Counted from the stretch's first letter, positions 18,898-29,055 are shown. The stretch: DNA of 64,000 bases from Brenneria salicis ATCC 15712 = DSM 30166 (GCF_003315515.1 NZ_QNRY01000012.1:22831-86830), one strand, 5' to 3'. The notes: generated by a model from the letters alone, not told the origin. Program-made: numbers and translations.

Positions 18898-18909
18898 GAC
18901 GTTACCTTT

Positions 18910-20274
18910 TTACGCGGGCAGTAAGCCGGAGTTATCCGCATAGCGGATCACGTCATCCACTTTCTGAGGCGCGCTGCCCAGATAGTTAGCCGGATTCAGC
19001 CATTCTTCCAGTTCGGCGGACGTCAGTTGTTGCGATAACACCGGGTGCGCCAACAGAACCGATTTGAATGACTGGTTCTGCTCGAATGCCTGCATGGAGC
19101 ACTCGTATACCAGATGGTGCGCCGTCTGTTTACCCAGACGTTTGCCAATCTCAAACATCACCTTCTCAGACAGCAGCAAGCCGTTTTGCAGTTCCAGGTT
19201 CGCCAGCATCTGTTTTTCATTCACCGACATACCGCGCAGAATACCCAGCGCATTCTGAAGCTGTGCCGACAAGTAGATATTGATTTCCGGTAAGGCGATC
19301 CACTCCGCCCGCCAACTCATCGCATCGCGCTCATGTTCCACTTTCATCGATTCATGGATCAGCGCAGCGCTTTTAAACACTGGCGCGGTCAGGCTTGCCA
19401 GCCCTTCCAGCGCCGCCGGATTACGTTTGTGCGGCATGGTGGTTGAACCGATTTTACCTTCTGAGAAAGGTTCTTCGATCTCATTGATTTCAGTTCGCAT
19501 CAGGTTATACAGTTCGTTGCCAATCTTACCCAGCGTACCGCTGATCAACACCACAACGGAAGCATACTCGGAAAAACGATCGCGGGCGGACTGCCAGCCG
19601 ATGTTTGGCGTGTTCAGGCCCAGCTTATCCAGCGTTAAACGCTCGATTTCCGGCCCTTTATCACCGAAGGACGCATAGGTCCCGATCGCGCCGTTGATGT
19701 TACCCACCAGCACGCGTTCCTTGATCTCACTCAGGCGCTCAAGATGGCGGATAAACTCATCCAACCAGACCGCCAGCTTAAAACCGAACGTGGTCGGCAG
19801 CGCTTGCATACCATGCGTGCGGCCAGTCATCAGCGTGTATTGATGCTTTTTCGACAGACGTTTCAGTTCAACCGCCAACAGTTGGGTATCACGGAAAACA
19901 ATGTCAAAAGAGTGCTTTAATTGCAGAACGGTGGCTGTATCAACAATATCCTGCGTGGTTACGCCGTAATGGATAAACTCGCCAGCCGCGCCGCACTGTT
20001 TCTGGATGGCGGTGATCGTCGGCATCAGAGAATGCTTCATGCGGGCCGCATCTTTAGCTATGTCCTCAACATTCAGCGTGCTGGCGTCCGCTTTTTCGGC
20101 AATCGTATTTGCCGCATCCTGCGGGATGACGCCAAGCTCTCCTTCAGCCAGCGCCAGCGCGACTTCCACTTCAACCTGCTTTGTCAGACGATTATGTTCC
20201 GACCACACGTCCCGCATTTCAGGCGTGCCAAAATTATTCCCTATAAGAAGAAAATCAATAAGATGTGATGCCAT
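18910..20274 (-). CDS. Aspartase/fumarase-superfamily lyase, probable S-(2-succino) lyase
   Basis: 454 residues, annotated by similarity as adenylosuccinate-lyase-like. The superfamily signature GSTTMPHKRNP is at 276-286 and TGRTHGMQALP at 150-160 (His154 as the general acid region). Such enzymes release fumarate from succinylated substrates. It is not the housekeeping PurB, which is a different branch and lies elsewhere in enterobacteria. It heads an operon with GNAT, amino-acid importer and M20 deacetylase, the arrangement reported for 2SC breakdown via a lyase that yields fumarate and N-acetylcysteine. SD is weak, and a palindrome lies upstream. Confidence 0.85.
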   Translation of the reverse strand: MASHLIDFLLIGNNFGTPEMRDVWSEHNRLTKQVEVEVALALAEGELGVIPQDAANTIAEKADASTLNVEDIAKDAARMKHSLMPTITAIQKQCGAAGEFIHYGVTTQDIVDTATVLQLKHSFDIVFRDTQLLAVELKRLSKKHQYTLMTGRTHGMQALPTTFGFKLAVWLDEFIRHLERLSEIKERVLVGNINGAIGTYASFGDKGPEIERLTLDKLGLNTPNIGWQSARDRFSEYASVVVLISGTLGKIGNELYNLMRTEINEIEEPFSEGKIGSTTMPHKRNPAALEGLASLTAPVFKSAALIHESMKVEHERDAMSWRAEWIALPEINIYLSAQLQNALGILRGMSVNEKQMLANLELQNGLLLSEKVMFEIGKRLGKQTAHHLVYECSMQAFEQNQSFKSVLLAHPVLSQQLTSAELEEWLNPANYLGSAPQKVDDVIRYADNSGLLPA

Positions 20275-20333
20275 ATAGAATTACTCGTTTATTTGGATTT
20301 ATCAGGCGGGATTTTATTGTCGTTAATTTTGGG

Positions 20334-20339
20334 AATATA
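20334..20339 (-). promoter_or_regulatory. Possible -10 element of the lyase operon
   Basis: TATATT on the minus strand, 60 bases upstream of the lyase ATG. The -35 position (about 20357-20362) is a poor match to TTGACA, as expected for a promoter needing an activator. Tentative. Confidence 0.3.
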
Positions 20340-20364
20340 ACATGCAGCCCATAGCCCCCATATA

Positions 20365-20393
20365 TTTTCTGGATCTATCTTAGATCCAGAAAA
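20365..20393. promoter_or_regulatory. Perfect 12-bp inverted repeat, possible operator
   Basis: Arms TTTTCTGGATCT and AGATCCAGAAAA with a 5-base spacer ATCTT, flanked further out by CCCC and GGGG. It lies between the dehydrogenase stop (20455) and the lyase start (20274). Neither side has a T-run after the stem that would suit a terminator, and it sits just upstream of the putative -35 of the lyase operon. That fits a dimeric regulator site. A weak terminator for the dehydrogenase gene remains possible. Confidence 0.5.
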
Positions 20394-20454
20394 TCAGGGG
20401 TCTACCCTACCATTTCTGCCATAAAATCGATACGCCGCTCTTACAACGTTTCTA

Positions 20455-21525
20455 TTATAGCTTCTCAGCAGCCAGAATAGCCTGTTCTATTGCCTCTGGC
20501 GTCAACGAGAACGGCAACATGTCGGCGCTGGCCGCCGGGAATTTGAAACTACTCGCCAGATATTTCGCGATCTCCGGCTGCTGCTCTCCTGGCGCGCAGA
20601 GCGTCAATGGCGCATCGTAACGGCGTAATTGCGCCAGTAATTCGTTATCGGGCCGCCCGTCGCCTCGCGCCAGGATCGATTGCACCAATAATCCGAATCC
20701 GACCTTTTCACCATGTAGCCAATGATGCAATTCGGGCAAGTGCGTCAGGCGATTATGGATAGCGTGCGCCACCCCCGGCGAAGGGTCTTCGTCACGCATG
20801 CTGTTGGCTAATCCCGCGCCAGCAATATTGGCATCGATGACGTGTTGCAGCGCGATGGTCACTTGCTGATCCTGATTATCGCGCACGGCCTGTTCACCCC
20901 ACCGCTCAAAGGTATCGCGGGCGAAAGCCGCCGCCTGAATTTTGAGATTCAGCGCCAGACTGTCGCCATTATTTTGCTGATAGGGTTGAAACTCATACCA
21001 CTTGGCCAGCGCATCAACGATCCCCGCCTTCAGGTAACGCGCATCACTGCGCGCAATCACCGAGCTATCCACCAGAACCATGACCGGCATCCGTTGTAAC
21101 GGATAGTTTCCCTGATGACCGCCCTGTTCATCATAGAGGATGCTGATGGGCGACCACGCCGCGCAGGTGGCGGCAATCGTTGGCAGCGTCGCCACTTGCC
21201 CATTATCCAGACCATCCGCGACCGCTTTGGCGCAATCCAGCACACGTCCGCCGCCTATGCCCAAAACAAATTGAATTTGCTGCTGCGCGATGCGTTCCCG
21301 GTGGTATTCCACCGCCGTGCGGGTACATTCGCCGGTAAGAAAATGCACCTCAAACTGGATCCCGTGGTTATCAAGACTGGCCGTCACCGATGCTTCTACC
21401 GCTTGCCAGGCTCGCGGGCTGGTCAAGATGGCAATGCGTTGAGCAAATACGCGTATCAGTTCACCCACCTGGTTGCATAAACCAGCCTGATGGTGATAGG
21501 CGAGGGGGGATTTTATGGCTAACAC
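20455..21525 (-). CDS. Iron-containing alcohol dehydrogenase family, YbdH/HcxA-like
   Basis: 356 residues, GldA/YbdH branch of the family III metal-dependent dehydrogenases. NAD-binding GGGRVLDCAKAVAD (about residues 91-104), VATLPTIAATCAAWSPIS, and metal-site regions AGIVDALAKWYE, HAIHNRLTHLPE and LHGEKVGFGLLVQS follow the family order. The TIAATCAAWSP block resembles E. coli YbdH (hydroxycarboxylate dehydrogenase A), which reduces 2-oxo acids. It is upstream of and co-oriented with the lyase operon, divergent from the second binding protein. Exact substrate unknown. Confidence 0.85.
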   Translation of the reverse strand: MLAIKSPLAYHHQAGLCNQVGELIRVFAQRIAILTSPRAWQAVEASVTASLDNHGIQFEVHFLTGECTRTAVEYHRERIAQQQIQFVLGIGGGRVLDCAKAVADGLDNGQVATLPTIAATCAAWSPISILYDEQGGHQGNYPLQRMPVMVLVDSSVIARSDARYLKAGIVDALAKWYEFQPYQQNNGDSLALNLKIQAAAFARDTFERWGEQAVRDNQDQQVTIALQHVIDANIAGAGLANSMRDEDPSPGVAHAIHNRLTHLPELHHWLHGEKVGFGLLVQSILARGDGRPDNELLAQLRRYDAPLTLCAPGEQQPEIAKYLASSFKFPAASADMLPFSLTPEAIEQAILAAEKL

Positions 21526-21780
21526 GAGGATTCCTTCATTTTCTTTTTACCCATAACCACCGTTTACGTTACCGGCAATTCAAATCGCAAGAGGTAGTCA
21601 TAGTAAGAATCCCCCGCAGATTTGTAATGCAAGTAAAAGGAATAAATTATAACGTTAAGATATAAATCCCGCTTTTTTGCGGATGATATAGTCCGTTGCG
21701 GATACACCGCCTCGGGCCCCTTTAAATAACAATGTGATGATAAAGCGGTGTCCAATTTAATTTCAAACAGGAACGCCAGC

Positions 21781-22575
21781 ATGAAAAAAACATTCTCCCC
21801 AGGCCTGAAAACCATACTGTTAACCATCGTAATAGCCGTTGCGCTCACCGGGTGTGATAATCAAGCCTCCACCGATCAGGACAATACCCTGCGGATCGGC
21901 ACCACCGGACAAAGCTTTCCCGGCTCTTATAAAGAAAATAATAAATTAGTCGGTTATGACGTGGATGTAGCGGAAGCCATCGCCAAAGAGTTGGGATACA
22001 AGATTCAGTGGACAACCGCCGATTTCAGCGGATTATTGGGCCAATTAGAAGCGGGCAAACTTGACACCATCGCAAATAATTTCGTCAACACCACCGAACG
22101 CCAGAAAAAATACAATTTTTCCGATGCTTATTTAACTTATGCGTCGCAAATCGTCACCAGTGTAAAAAATGAAAACATTCAGTCGATAGCCGACTTAAAA
22201 GGCAAAACCATTTCAGGCGTATTAGGATCGACGCATGTCGCGAACCTGCGTAATGCCTTTCCTGATAACAGCGTCACTATCCGTACCTATGAAACCCGTG
22301 ATGCCGCAGTTAATGATGTGGTGAATAACCGAGTGCAAGGTTATGTGAATTCCCGCCCGATCCTGTTGGCGGAAATCAACAAGCATCAGTTACCGCTCAA
22401 ACTGGTGGGCGAACCGCTGTCCAATGAACAGGTCAGTTTTCCTTTTGCCAAAACGCCTGAAGGAGAAAAACTCCTCGCTGGCTTTAATGAAAAACTCAAT
22501 GTATTACGCCAGAACGGTCAATTGAAAATACTGGCGGAGAAATATTTCGGCAGCGATCAGGTATTGGCAAATTAA
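21781..22575 (+). CDS. Orphan amino acid ABC substrate-binding lipoprotein (copy 2)
   Basis: 264 residues, solute-binding family 3. A signal peptide with lipobox ALTGC makes Cys25 the lipidated residue, and this decides the start at 21781 over 21748. It is a clear paralogue of the protein at 17561-18352: shared stretches include LKGKT(I/V)(S/A)GVLGS, VTIRTYETRD and GYVNSRPILLAEINK. No permease or ATPase accompanies it. It could share the transporter at 16040-17482 and broaden its ligand range. Transcribed toward the tRNA cluster. Confidence 0.92.
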   Translation: MKKTFSPGLKTILLTIVIAVALTGCDNQASTDQDNTLRIGTTGQSFPGSYKENNKLVGYDVDVAEAIAKELGYKIQWTTADFSGLLGQLEAGKLDTIANNFVNTTERQKKYNFSDAYLTYASQIVTSVKNENIQSIADLKGKTISGVLGSTHVANLRNAFPDNSVTIRTYETRDAAVNDVVNNRVQGYVNSRPILLAEINKHQLPLKLVGEPLSNEQVSFPFAKTPEGEKLLAGFNEKLNVLRQNGQLKILAEKYFGSDQVLAN

Positions 22576-22689
22576 TCGACGGGACGATAAGAAAACGAAG
22601 CGAATTGCCGGGGGCGCCATGCTACCCTTGGCGATCCCAGAGGGATAACATCGCTCAAGCCTAATTAATAATGCAAAATCGCAGGCGAA

Positions 22690-22720
22690 AAAAAAGCACA
22701 TCTTTCGATGTGCTTTTTTA
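22690..22720. terminator. Bidirectional terminator between tRNA-Pro and the binding-protein gene
   Basis: Arms AAGCACATC and GATGTGCTT with loop TTTC, with A-run on the left and T-run on the right, so it can stop both the tRNA transcript (minus) and the gene ending at 22575 (plus). Confidence 0.88.
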
Positions 22721-22726
22721 AATGTA

Positions 22727-22803
22727 TGGTCGGCGAGAGAGGATTCGAACCTCCGACCCACTGGTCCCAAACCAGTTGCGCTACCAAGCTGCGCTACTCG
22801 CCG
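22727..22803 (-). tRNA. proM: tRNA-Pro (anticodon UGG)
   Basis: 77 bases including the encoded CCA. The acceptor stem CGGCGAG/CTCGCCG closes, the anticodon loop reads TTTGGGA with anticodon TGG, and the T-arm has GGTTCGAATCC. Fourth of the Arg-His-Leu-Pro cluster, as E. coli argX-hisR-leuT-proM. Confidence 0.97.
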
Positions 22804-22842
22804 AATATACTGCTTTAGCATCACTGATGCTTTTCGTTTGTG

Positions 22843-22929
22843 TGGTGCGAAGAGAGGGACTTGAACCCTCACGTCCGTTAAGACACTAACACCTGAAGCT
22901 AGCGCGTCTACCAATTCCGCCACCTTCGC
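22843..22929 (-). tRNA. leuT: tRNA-Leu (anticodon CAG)
   Basis: 87 bases with encoded CCA. It is a class II tRNA with a long variable arm (GTGTCTTAACGGACGT region), acceptor GCGAAGG/TCTTCGC with a wobble, anticodon CAG within CTTCAGGTG. Third in the cluster. Confidence 0.97.
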
Positions 22930-22955
22930 ATTACCATCAATCACAAACTTGAATC

Positions 22956-23032
22956 TGGGGTGGCTAATGGGACTCGAACCCACGACAACTGGAATCACAA
23001 TCCAGGGCTCTACCAACTGAGCTATAACCACC
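22956..23032 (-). tRNA. hisR: tRNA-His (anticodon GUG)
   Basis: 77 bases with encoded CCA and the extra 5' G (-1) typical of tRNA-His. Anticodon GTG in GGATTGTGATTCC. Second in the cluster. Confidence 0.97.
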
Positions 23033-23129
23033 ATAAACCACGCTTTACTACACGAACTTTTACTGCTTTATTACGCGGTACTTCCTTTACGGGGTAATTG
23101 TACCACCGCAGCTCTTGCACACAACTTAG

Positions 23130-23206
<77 letters not shown>

Positions 23207-23227
23207 GTAGCGCCGTTGCGGGAGGGG

Positions 23228-23256
23228 ATACTACGGATTTAACGAGTGCCTGTCTA
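23228..23256 (-). promoter_or_regulatory. Promoter of the Arg-His-Leu-Pro tRNA cluster
   Basis: -35 TAGACA (23251-23256), 17-base spacer, -10 TAGTAT (23228-23233). It is followed by a GC-rich stretch (CCCCTCCCGC) of the kind that makes stable-RNA promoters subject to stringent control. Confidence 0.85.
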
Positions 23257-23447
23257 GTGCTTTTTTATCGAATTGATGTGTTTGCTTATGCTTTGCTCAT
23301 TTCAAGTTAAATAACGTACAAATCAATGCTTCTCTCCCCAAAAAGCGATGATTTCACGCTGATTACCGCCCTTTTTTATCCAATTTCAGGACAGGAATGG
23401 CCAAGGCGACAGGAAAAGTCGGCGCGCCAATCGCCAATAAAGAAAAC

Positions 23448-24191
23448 CTACAAACGTCCGCTGTAATGATAAGCAAGATATTTCAATAGTTTCAGTTGGC
23501 GGAAAATACGGCTCGGTTGCGACATCAAACGATAAAGCCATTCCAGCCCCAAATTTTGCCAGGCCAGCGGCGCGCGTTTTACCTGTCCGGTAAACACATC
23601 GTAGGTGCCGCCCACGCCCATGTAGAGCGCATCAGGGTAATGACGACGACAATCACGCATCAGGATTTCCTGGCGTGGCGATCCCATCGCCACAGTCACA
23701 ATCTGTGCGCCGCTGGCGCCGATACGTTCAAACAACGCATCACGCGCTGAGGGCGCGAAATAACCGTCCTGACAACCAACGATATTGACGTCCCACTGCG
23801 TCCGCAGTTTTGCCGCCGTTTGTTGCAACACCTCCGATTTACCGCCCACCAGAAAAACCGGCGTGCCTTCCTGACCGGCACGTCGCATCAACGCTTCCCA
23901 CAAATCCGCGCCTGCAATCCGGCTCACCTCAGCCTGCGGATACTTGCGACGAATCGATCGAACAATGCTGATCCCATCCGCGTAAGGGTAATCCGCTTTT
24001 TCCAGCAAGGTACGCAGGGCGCTATCCTGCTCAGCCGTTAAGACTTTTTCGGCGTTAACCGCCACCAATGTACCGGTTCTTACCCGATGATCGGCAAACA
24101 GATAATCAACACATTGCGCCATATGGCGAAATCCGTGGATAGATAAGCCACGAATTGAATACTGTGGAATAACGGCTTTTTCTTCCATCAT
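23448..24191 (-). CDS. wecG: UDP-ManNAcA transferase (ECA lipid II synthesis)
   Basis: Adds N-acetylmannosaminuronic acid to lipid I to make ECA lipid II at the inner membrane. 247 residues of the WecG/TagA/CpsF family; conserved blocks [48 protein letters not shown] and [17 protein letters not shown] are present. SD AGGA precedes the first of two adjacent ATGs. Last gene of the ECA cluster. The E. coli neighbour yifK is absent between it and the tRNA genes. Confidence 0.96.
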   Translation of the reverse strand: MMEEKAVIPQYSIRGLSIHGFRHMAQCVDYLFADHRVRTGTLVAVNAEKVLTAEQDSALRTLLEKADYPYADGISIVRSIRRKYPQAEVSRIAGADLWEALMRRAGQEGTPVFLVGGKSEVLQQTAAKLRTQWDVNIVGCQDGYFAPSARDALFERIGASGAQIVTVAMGSPRQEILMRDCRRHYPDALYMGVGGTYDVFTGQVKRAPLAWQNLGLEWLYRLMSQPSRIFRQLKLLKYLAYHYSGRL

Positions 24192-24201
24192 TCTGAATCC
24201 T

Positions 24202-25590
24202 TTACAGCACGCTACGCGTGGGCGGGACCGGCGACACGGTTGACGGCGTACTCGTTTGTGGTCGGGGACGCGATAGACGCTCTCTGATCAATCCGGCGCT
24301 TTCCAGCAACCAATACAGCAATTTTGCCGCCAGCAGGCAAAAGCCGAAGATCAGACAGAAAAACACCACACGGGAAACAAACGCATCAACCCCCTCACGC
24401 GCCAGTACGATGATGTTAAACACCGCCCCGAAGCAGAACGCCTGTAAAATGGCCGCCTTATATCGGTTACTGTCGTTTTTGCCCAACGCATAAATCCAGT
24501 CGAACCATTTGATAATCAGCCCAACGGTAATCGCCCCCAGCGGAATAAACATCACCCCGCCCATCACCACCAACGAACCTAATAACGTCGGCGAAATAGC
24601 CAGCCCGGAATGGTTATTCAACACTTCCCAGGTAAAGTAGTTGGCGCTGTTCAATACCAGATTCGGGCGTTCAGGCCACAGCCACGAAGGAATAAACACA
24701 TAGAAATCTCGTGCGATAGGCGCCAGTCCCTGAAAATCGATCTTGTCGTAGTTCTGCCACAATAACGCGAGATTTTCCCACGGCGAGAACGTATCACGCG
24801 TCAGGTACAGGAAGGTATAAAACGCTTCGTCGCCGCTGACATCCATACCGTAGCGCTTAAGCGCCAGCCAGAACATGCCCACGATGCCGAACATGCCCGC
24901 CGCCGCCAGCATCCACAGCGTTATCCAGCCACGCACAATGCCAATAAATAGAAACAACGCGAAAGCGATGATCACATTCGCCCGCGTCCCCCCGACGATG
25001 ACATACGTCAGCATGCCGAATGCCACCGTGCCGATAAGAAACAACAGCCAGGCGCGCTGTGTCTGACGCAGGAAATAGACCACCAGCATGGCCGGAATAA
25101 AAAAGTAGAAAAAGCGCTTCAATGCCACGCCGGAGACGTCACTGGAGAAGATCTGGCTGTAAGAACGCAATTTGAATAACAGAAAACCATTATTAAGGAA
25201 GAACACCGCCACCGTCGCTATCGCGATCAGCGCCAGCAACATCCAGGTCAGATGCGTTTCCACCCGGTTCATGGTAAGTAAAGACGGACGGACAACTGCC
25301 TCTTTCCTGCGCAGGCGGGTTTTATAACTGACATAGTAAATCGCGTAAAACGCCGTGGCGGAAAGCAGCGCCTGGAGTAAATACGGCGCCGGCGTCACTT
25401 CAACGCCAAAACGGAACACCAATAGGCAGGTAAACGGAAAACCGAAATAAAACGTCAGCAGATAGAGTAGCGAAAACAACACGTTGAAATTAAAGCGAAC
25501 CCGACGGAACTCCTGCCAGGTCAGCGTCAGGATAAAAATCACCGAAATAAGGTAAACCACAAACAGGCCGCCAAATTGTCCCAGCGTCAT
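24202..25590 (-). CDS. wzyE: ECA polymerase WzyE
   Basis: 462-residue inner-membrane protein with about eleven membrane spans that polymerises ECA repeat units on the periplasmic face. Start [17 protein letters not shown] at 25590 overlaps the wecF stop (ATGA); the longer frame to 25629 is rejected. The large periplasmic loop (about residues 230-320, with [20 protein letters not shown]) is characteristic. The C-terminus is an extended hydrophilic tail ([15 protein letters not shown]). Confidence 0.95.
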   Translation of the reverse strand: MTLGQFGGLFVVYLISVIFILTLTWQEFRRVRFNFNVLFSLLYLLTFYFGFPFTCLLVFRFGVEVTPAPYLLQALLSATAFYAIYYVSYKTRLRRKEAVVRPSLLTMNRVETHLTWMLLALIAIATVAVFFLNNGFLLFKLRSYSQIFSSDVSGVALKRFFYFFIPAMLVVYFLRQTQRAWLLFLIGTVAFGMLTYVIVGGTRANVIIAFALFLFIGIVRGWITLWMLAAAGMFGIVGMFWLALKRYGMDVSGDEAFYTFLYLTRDTFSPWENLALLWQNYDKIDFQGLAPIARDFYVFIPSWLWPERPNLVLNSANYFTWEVLNNHSGLAISPTLLGSLVVMGGVMFIPLGAITVGLIIKWFDWIYALGKNDSNRYKAAILQAFCFGAVFNIIVLAREGVDAFVSRVVFFCLIFGFCLLAAKLLYWLLESAGLIRERLSRPRPQTSTPSTVSPVPPTRSVL

Positions 25591-26672
25591 GTTGGTTCTC
25601 CCGCCGCCAGCGCCAACGCCTGTCGCCAACCGTGCAGATAATTAGGATTAAAGAACGCGATTTGATGCTTATCAACGGAGGCCAGTTGACGCTGAGCCTC
25701 ACGCACCAGCGCTTCATTGAGATCATCACAGTAAAACAACACCGGCAGATATTGTTGCGTCAAATCCTGCCAGAACGGATTTTTGCGGCTAATCACAAAA
25801 GGAACGCCAAACTGAATCAACAGACACAGCGTGCCGATACCCTGCTGGCGGTCAAAAATAAAGTAACCTAAATCGCAGGTGCGCAGCATATTCAGGTAAT
25901 CATCAAACGCCAGTGGGTCTTTCAATAACTGAAAATGTTTTACGCCAAACAGCGCGCGCCCTTCTTCCTCAACCTGCGCAATATAGTGCGTGTTGTTGGC
26001 GGGGTAGCCCATCGGCACAATCACCCGCACATGGGCGCCGAACTGCTGATGAATAGCCCGCAACGCCTCCTGATGACGATTGGTGCGATCACCGGAATTA
26101 CCGACCAGAATCGTCAACGGCCCGGCCAGCGGTTTCTCCACCGACATGTCCGTCAACGCGGGGTCCATCCGCGTCGGGAAATACAGCAAGGAACCAGGAA
26201 CACGAGGGTGCCGCTGCCGGAACCACGCTAAATCCCCTTGCGTCGCAAAGACGTGTCCGATGCGTTTTTGCGCCATACGACGCAGCAGATAGAATAATCG
26301 ATACTTCCAACCGCGACCCTCTTCGTACAGATCCGCGCCCCAGACATGCCAACACACCTGTGTCGGTTTGATTTTACCGCTCAATAATGCCAGCCACAGC
26401 GTGGGGTTGAATTGCCCGTGCAGGAAGAATCGCGTATTGGGATCAGCACTGGCTTTCGCTATCACCGCCCGCGCCAGCGTCTTTTTATCCGCATGCGTTT
26501 CAATGTCGAGCGCCGGAAAATCCGCCGATGGCAACGCGTCACGCGCCGCCACCATAAAATGACGCACCTGCTGCTCCGGCAATTCGCTTGCCAGAACATC
26601 ATTAAAGAAACGCAAAACCGTCTGGTTATGGTGTGGGATATCCGATCCCAGCACATGAATCAGTGTCGTCAT
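25587..26672 (-). CDS. wecF: TDP-Fuc4NAc:lipid II Fuc4NAc transferase
   Basis: Adds 4-acetamido-4,6-dideoxygalactose to ECA lipid II to give lipid III. 361 residues of the WecF/RffT family; recognisable pieces are [20 protein letters not shown] at the N-terminus, [20 protein letters not shown] and [20 protein letters not shown]. It overlaps wzxE upstream and wzyE downstream by ATGA, so the three are translationally coupled. Confidence 0.96.
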   Translation of the reverse strand: MTTLIHVLGSDIPHHNQTVLRFFNDVLASELPEQQVRHFMVAARDALPSADFPALDIETHADKKTLARAVIAKASADPNTRFFLHGQFNPTLWLALLSGKIKPTQVCWHVWGADLYEEGRGWKYRLFYLLRRMAQKRIGHVFATQGDLAWFRQRHPRVPGSLLYFPTRMDPALTDMSVEKPLAGPLTILVGNSGDRTNRHQEALRAIHQQFGAHVRVIVPMGYPANNTHYIAQVEEEGRALFGVKHFQLLKDPLAFDDYLNMLRTCDLGYFIFDRQQGIGTLCLLIQFGVPFVISRKNPFWQDLTQQYLPVLFYCDDLNEALVREAQRQLASVDKHQIAFFNPNYLHGWRQALALAAGEPT

Positions 26673-27919
26673 GCTCGCCTACGGTAAATAATGAATACGC
26701 TGCAACAAAGCAAAAAATAGACCAGATAGGTCGCCATATACGCTTGCGCCGCGCCCAAGGCGCCATGCCGGGGGATCAGCCAATGCGCAAAGCCGGTAAG
26801 CAGCAGAAACTGGCTCACTTCCGTCAGCAGATAAAAGCGCAGCGCTGCTTTGGCTATCACCAGATAGCCAAATACGTAAGCGCCCACTTTCATGACATCG
26901 CCCACCAGTTGCCAGGCGAACAACTCTCTCATCGCAGTAAACTGGCTGGAAAACAGCAGCCAGATAGCCACATCGCGCAGCAGCCAGACACAAAAACTGA
27001 CAGCGGCCACCACCGGCAGGACAAACTTCAACGACCGGAAGATTTCCTGCGCCAGCGCGGTTTTATCCGTCAGACGCGAGAGCGTCGGTAGCAGATAAAC
27101 GGTGAACGACGCCGTAATAAATTGCAGATAGGCATCGGAAATACTGCTTACCCCTTGCCAGATCCCCACTTCATCCCAGCTATAGTGCGCCGCCAACAGA
27201 TTGCGCATCATGATATAGGCCACCGGCAGCGTGACGGCGGTCATCAGCGCCATCAGCGTGAACTTGCCGAGATGACCGGCAATCACGGAGTCCCAAGCCG
27301 GTTTTAACCGCGCCCATGAGAGCGGTGTACGCCGCAACATCAGCCAGCCAGCGGGCAGGCCCGCCAACGCGGGCACCAACGCCAGTCCAGCCAGCGCGCC
27401 ACGGTATCCGCCCAACGAAAAACACAACCAATAGGCCGCCAGACCAATCAGGCTGCCGCTGATGATCGCCAGCGCATTCCCGATAGCATCCCGATAGCCT
27501 TTGAGTATCGCCAGAAACAAGTTGGCGTAGGCGATGCCCATCTGGATAAACGCCAACGCCCGCACCACATCCCGATATTCATCGTGTCCGAACAACGCAT
27601 TAGCAATGGGCGTCGCGGCAAACAGAAAAACGGCGGCCAGCAGTGTGGAAGACCCCAGCACCAGCGCAACGGCGGTGCCAAGCAGAGGCGTTAGCCGGTC
27701 CGGTTGCTGGTGATATTCGGCAACGTACTTGGTCACGCCGTTAAAAATACCCGCGCCGGACAATACACCCAACACAGTAATAAGTTGGCGGAAATTCCCC
27801 GCCTGCCCCACCCCACTGGGCCCGAATGCCACCGCCAGGAGTTTGACCACCAGTAGCCCCGCGGCGATTTTTATCAGCGTGGAACCCGCCGTCCAGATTG
27901 ATGCTTTCGCCAGCGACAT
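26669..27919 (-). CDS. wzxE: ECA lipid III flippase WzxE
   Basis: 416-residue polysaccharide transporter of the MATE-like (MOP) superfamily with about twelve membrane spans, moving undecaprenyl-linked ECA trisaccharide across the inner membrane. Conserved start [21 protein letters not shown] and [24 protein letters not shown] segment. It lies one base after wecE and overlaps wecF. The C-terminus ends in a basic tail (IIYRRRA). Confidence 0.95.
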   Translation of the reverse strand: MSLAKASIWTAGSTLIKIAAGLLVVKLLAVAFGPSGVGQAGNFRQLITVLGVLSGAGIFNGVTKYVAEYHQQPDRLTPLLGTAVALVLGSSTLLAAVFLFAATPIANALFGHDEYRDVVRALAFIQMGIAYANLFLAILKGYRDAIGNALAIISGSLIGLAAYWLCFSLGGYRGALAGLALVPALAGLPAGWLMLRRTPLSWARLKPAWDSVIAGHLGKFTLMALMTAVTLPVAYIMMRNLLAAHYSWDEVGIWQGVSSISDAYLQFITASFTVYLLPTLSRLTDKTALAQEIFRSLKFVLPVVAAVSFCVWLLRDVAIWLLFSSQFTAMRELFAWQLVGDVMKVGAYVFGYLVIAKAALRFYLLTEVSQFLLLTGFAHWLIPRHGALGAAQAYMATYLVYFLLCCSVFIIYRRRA

Positions 27920-27920
27920 A

Positions 27921-29051
27921 TCAGGCGAAGAAGCTCAGGATAGTGTTGATGACCGTGCGCTGATTGACGTCTGACAGGTTATAGAACAACGGCAGACGCA
28001 CCAGACGTTCACTCTCCTGCGTGGTATAACGATCTTCACCGGCGAAACGTCCGAAATTCAGTCCGGCGGGGCTGTCATGCAACGGTATATAATGAAAGAC
28101 CGTCAGGATTTCGGCTTCTTTCATGTAATCGATAAAGGCGCTACGATCTTGCGCATCGCGCAACTTGATATAAAACATATGCGCATTGTGGATACAACTG
28201 GCCGGCACCGTCGGCAAGGCGATGCGACCGGCATCAGCCAGCGATTTGAACGCCGCATAATAATTCTGCCACAGACGTAAACGGCGCTCATTGATCGGGC
28301 GGGCGGCTTCAAGTTGCGCCCACAGATAAGCAGCTTGAATATCCGCCATTAAATAGCTCGAACCGATATCGCGCCAGGTGTATTTATCGACCTGTCCCCG
28401 GAAAAACTGGCTGCGATTGGTCCCTTTTTCACGCACGATTTCCGCTCGTTCAATCAGCCTTGGGTCATTAATCAGCGTCGCTCCGCCTTCTCCGCCTGAC
28501 GTGTAATTCTTGGTTTCATGGAAACTAAAACAACCGACATGGCCGATTGAACCCAGCACTCGCCCTTTGTAGCTGGACATGACGCCCTGCGCGGCATCTT
28601 CAACCACAAACAGATCGTATTTCTTCGCCAGCGCCATGATAGCGTCCATCTCACACGCAACCCCGGCATAGTGAACCGGTACAATGATGCGTGTTTTATC
28701 AGTGATCGCCGCTTCAATTTTGGTTTCATCGATATTCATGGTATCGGGACGAATATCGACAAACACGATTTTGGCGCCGCGCAGCACAAAGGCGTTGGCC
28801 GTCGAAACGAAAGTATAGCTCGGCATGATGACTTCATCGCCGGGTTTGATATCCAGCAAGATGGCCGCCATTTCCAGCGAGGCGGTACAGGATGGCGTCA
28901 ACAGTACTTTCTTGCTGCCGGAATAGTGCTCCAGCCACTGCTGGCAGCGACGGGTAAACCCCCCGTCGCCGCATAGTTTGCCGCTGCTCATGGCAGCCTG
29001 CATATAATCGAGCTCTGTACCCACCACCGGCGGCGCGTTGAACGGAATCAT
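27921..29051 (-). CDS. wecE: dTDP-4-amino-4,6-dideoxygalactose transaminase
   Basis: PLP-dependent DegT/DnrJ/EryC1 aminotransferase making dTDP-Fuc4N for ECA. 376 residues from MIPFNAPPVVGTELDYMQAA; the frame extends to 29129, but the extra 26 residues overlap wecD and are not in the family. The PLP lysine is Lys181 in FHETKNYTSGGEGG. EDAAQG (151-156) binds the cofactor pyridine nitrogen. wecD ends four bases before it. Confidence 0.96.
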   Translation of the reverse strand: MIPFNAPPVVGTELDYMQAAMSSGKLCGDGGFTRRCQQWLEHYSGSKKVLLTPSCTASLEMAAILLDIKPGDEVIMPSYTFVSTANAFVLRGAKIVFVDIRPDTMNIDETKIEAAITDKTRIIVPVHYAGVACEMDAIMALAKKYDLFVVEDAAQGVMSSYKGRVLGSIGHVGCFSFHETKNYTSGGEGGATLINDPRLIERAEIVREKGTNRSQFFRGQVDKYTWRDIGSSYLMADIQAAYLWAQLEAARPINERRLRLWQNYYAAFKSLADAGRIALPTVPASCIHNAHMFYIKLRDAQDRSAFIDYMKEAEILTVFHYIPLHDSPAGLNFGRFAGEDRYTTQESERLVRLPLFYNLSDVNQRTVINTILSFFA

Positions 29052-29055
29052 GTGA

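Noticed and set aside
18910..20274. Housekeeping purB
   Set aside because: The signature is of the same superfamily, but the operon (GNAT, ABC importer, M20) and sequence branch do not fit the purine enzyme.
22504..23034. 176-codon minus frame across the tRNA-Pro, -Leu and -His genes
   Set aside because: It is a read-through of three clear tRNA genes and their spacers; no protein family and no plausible start.
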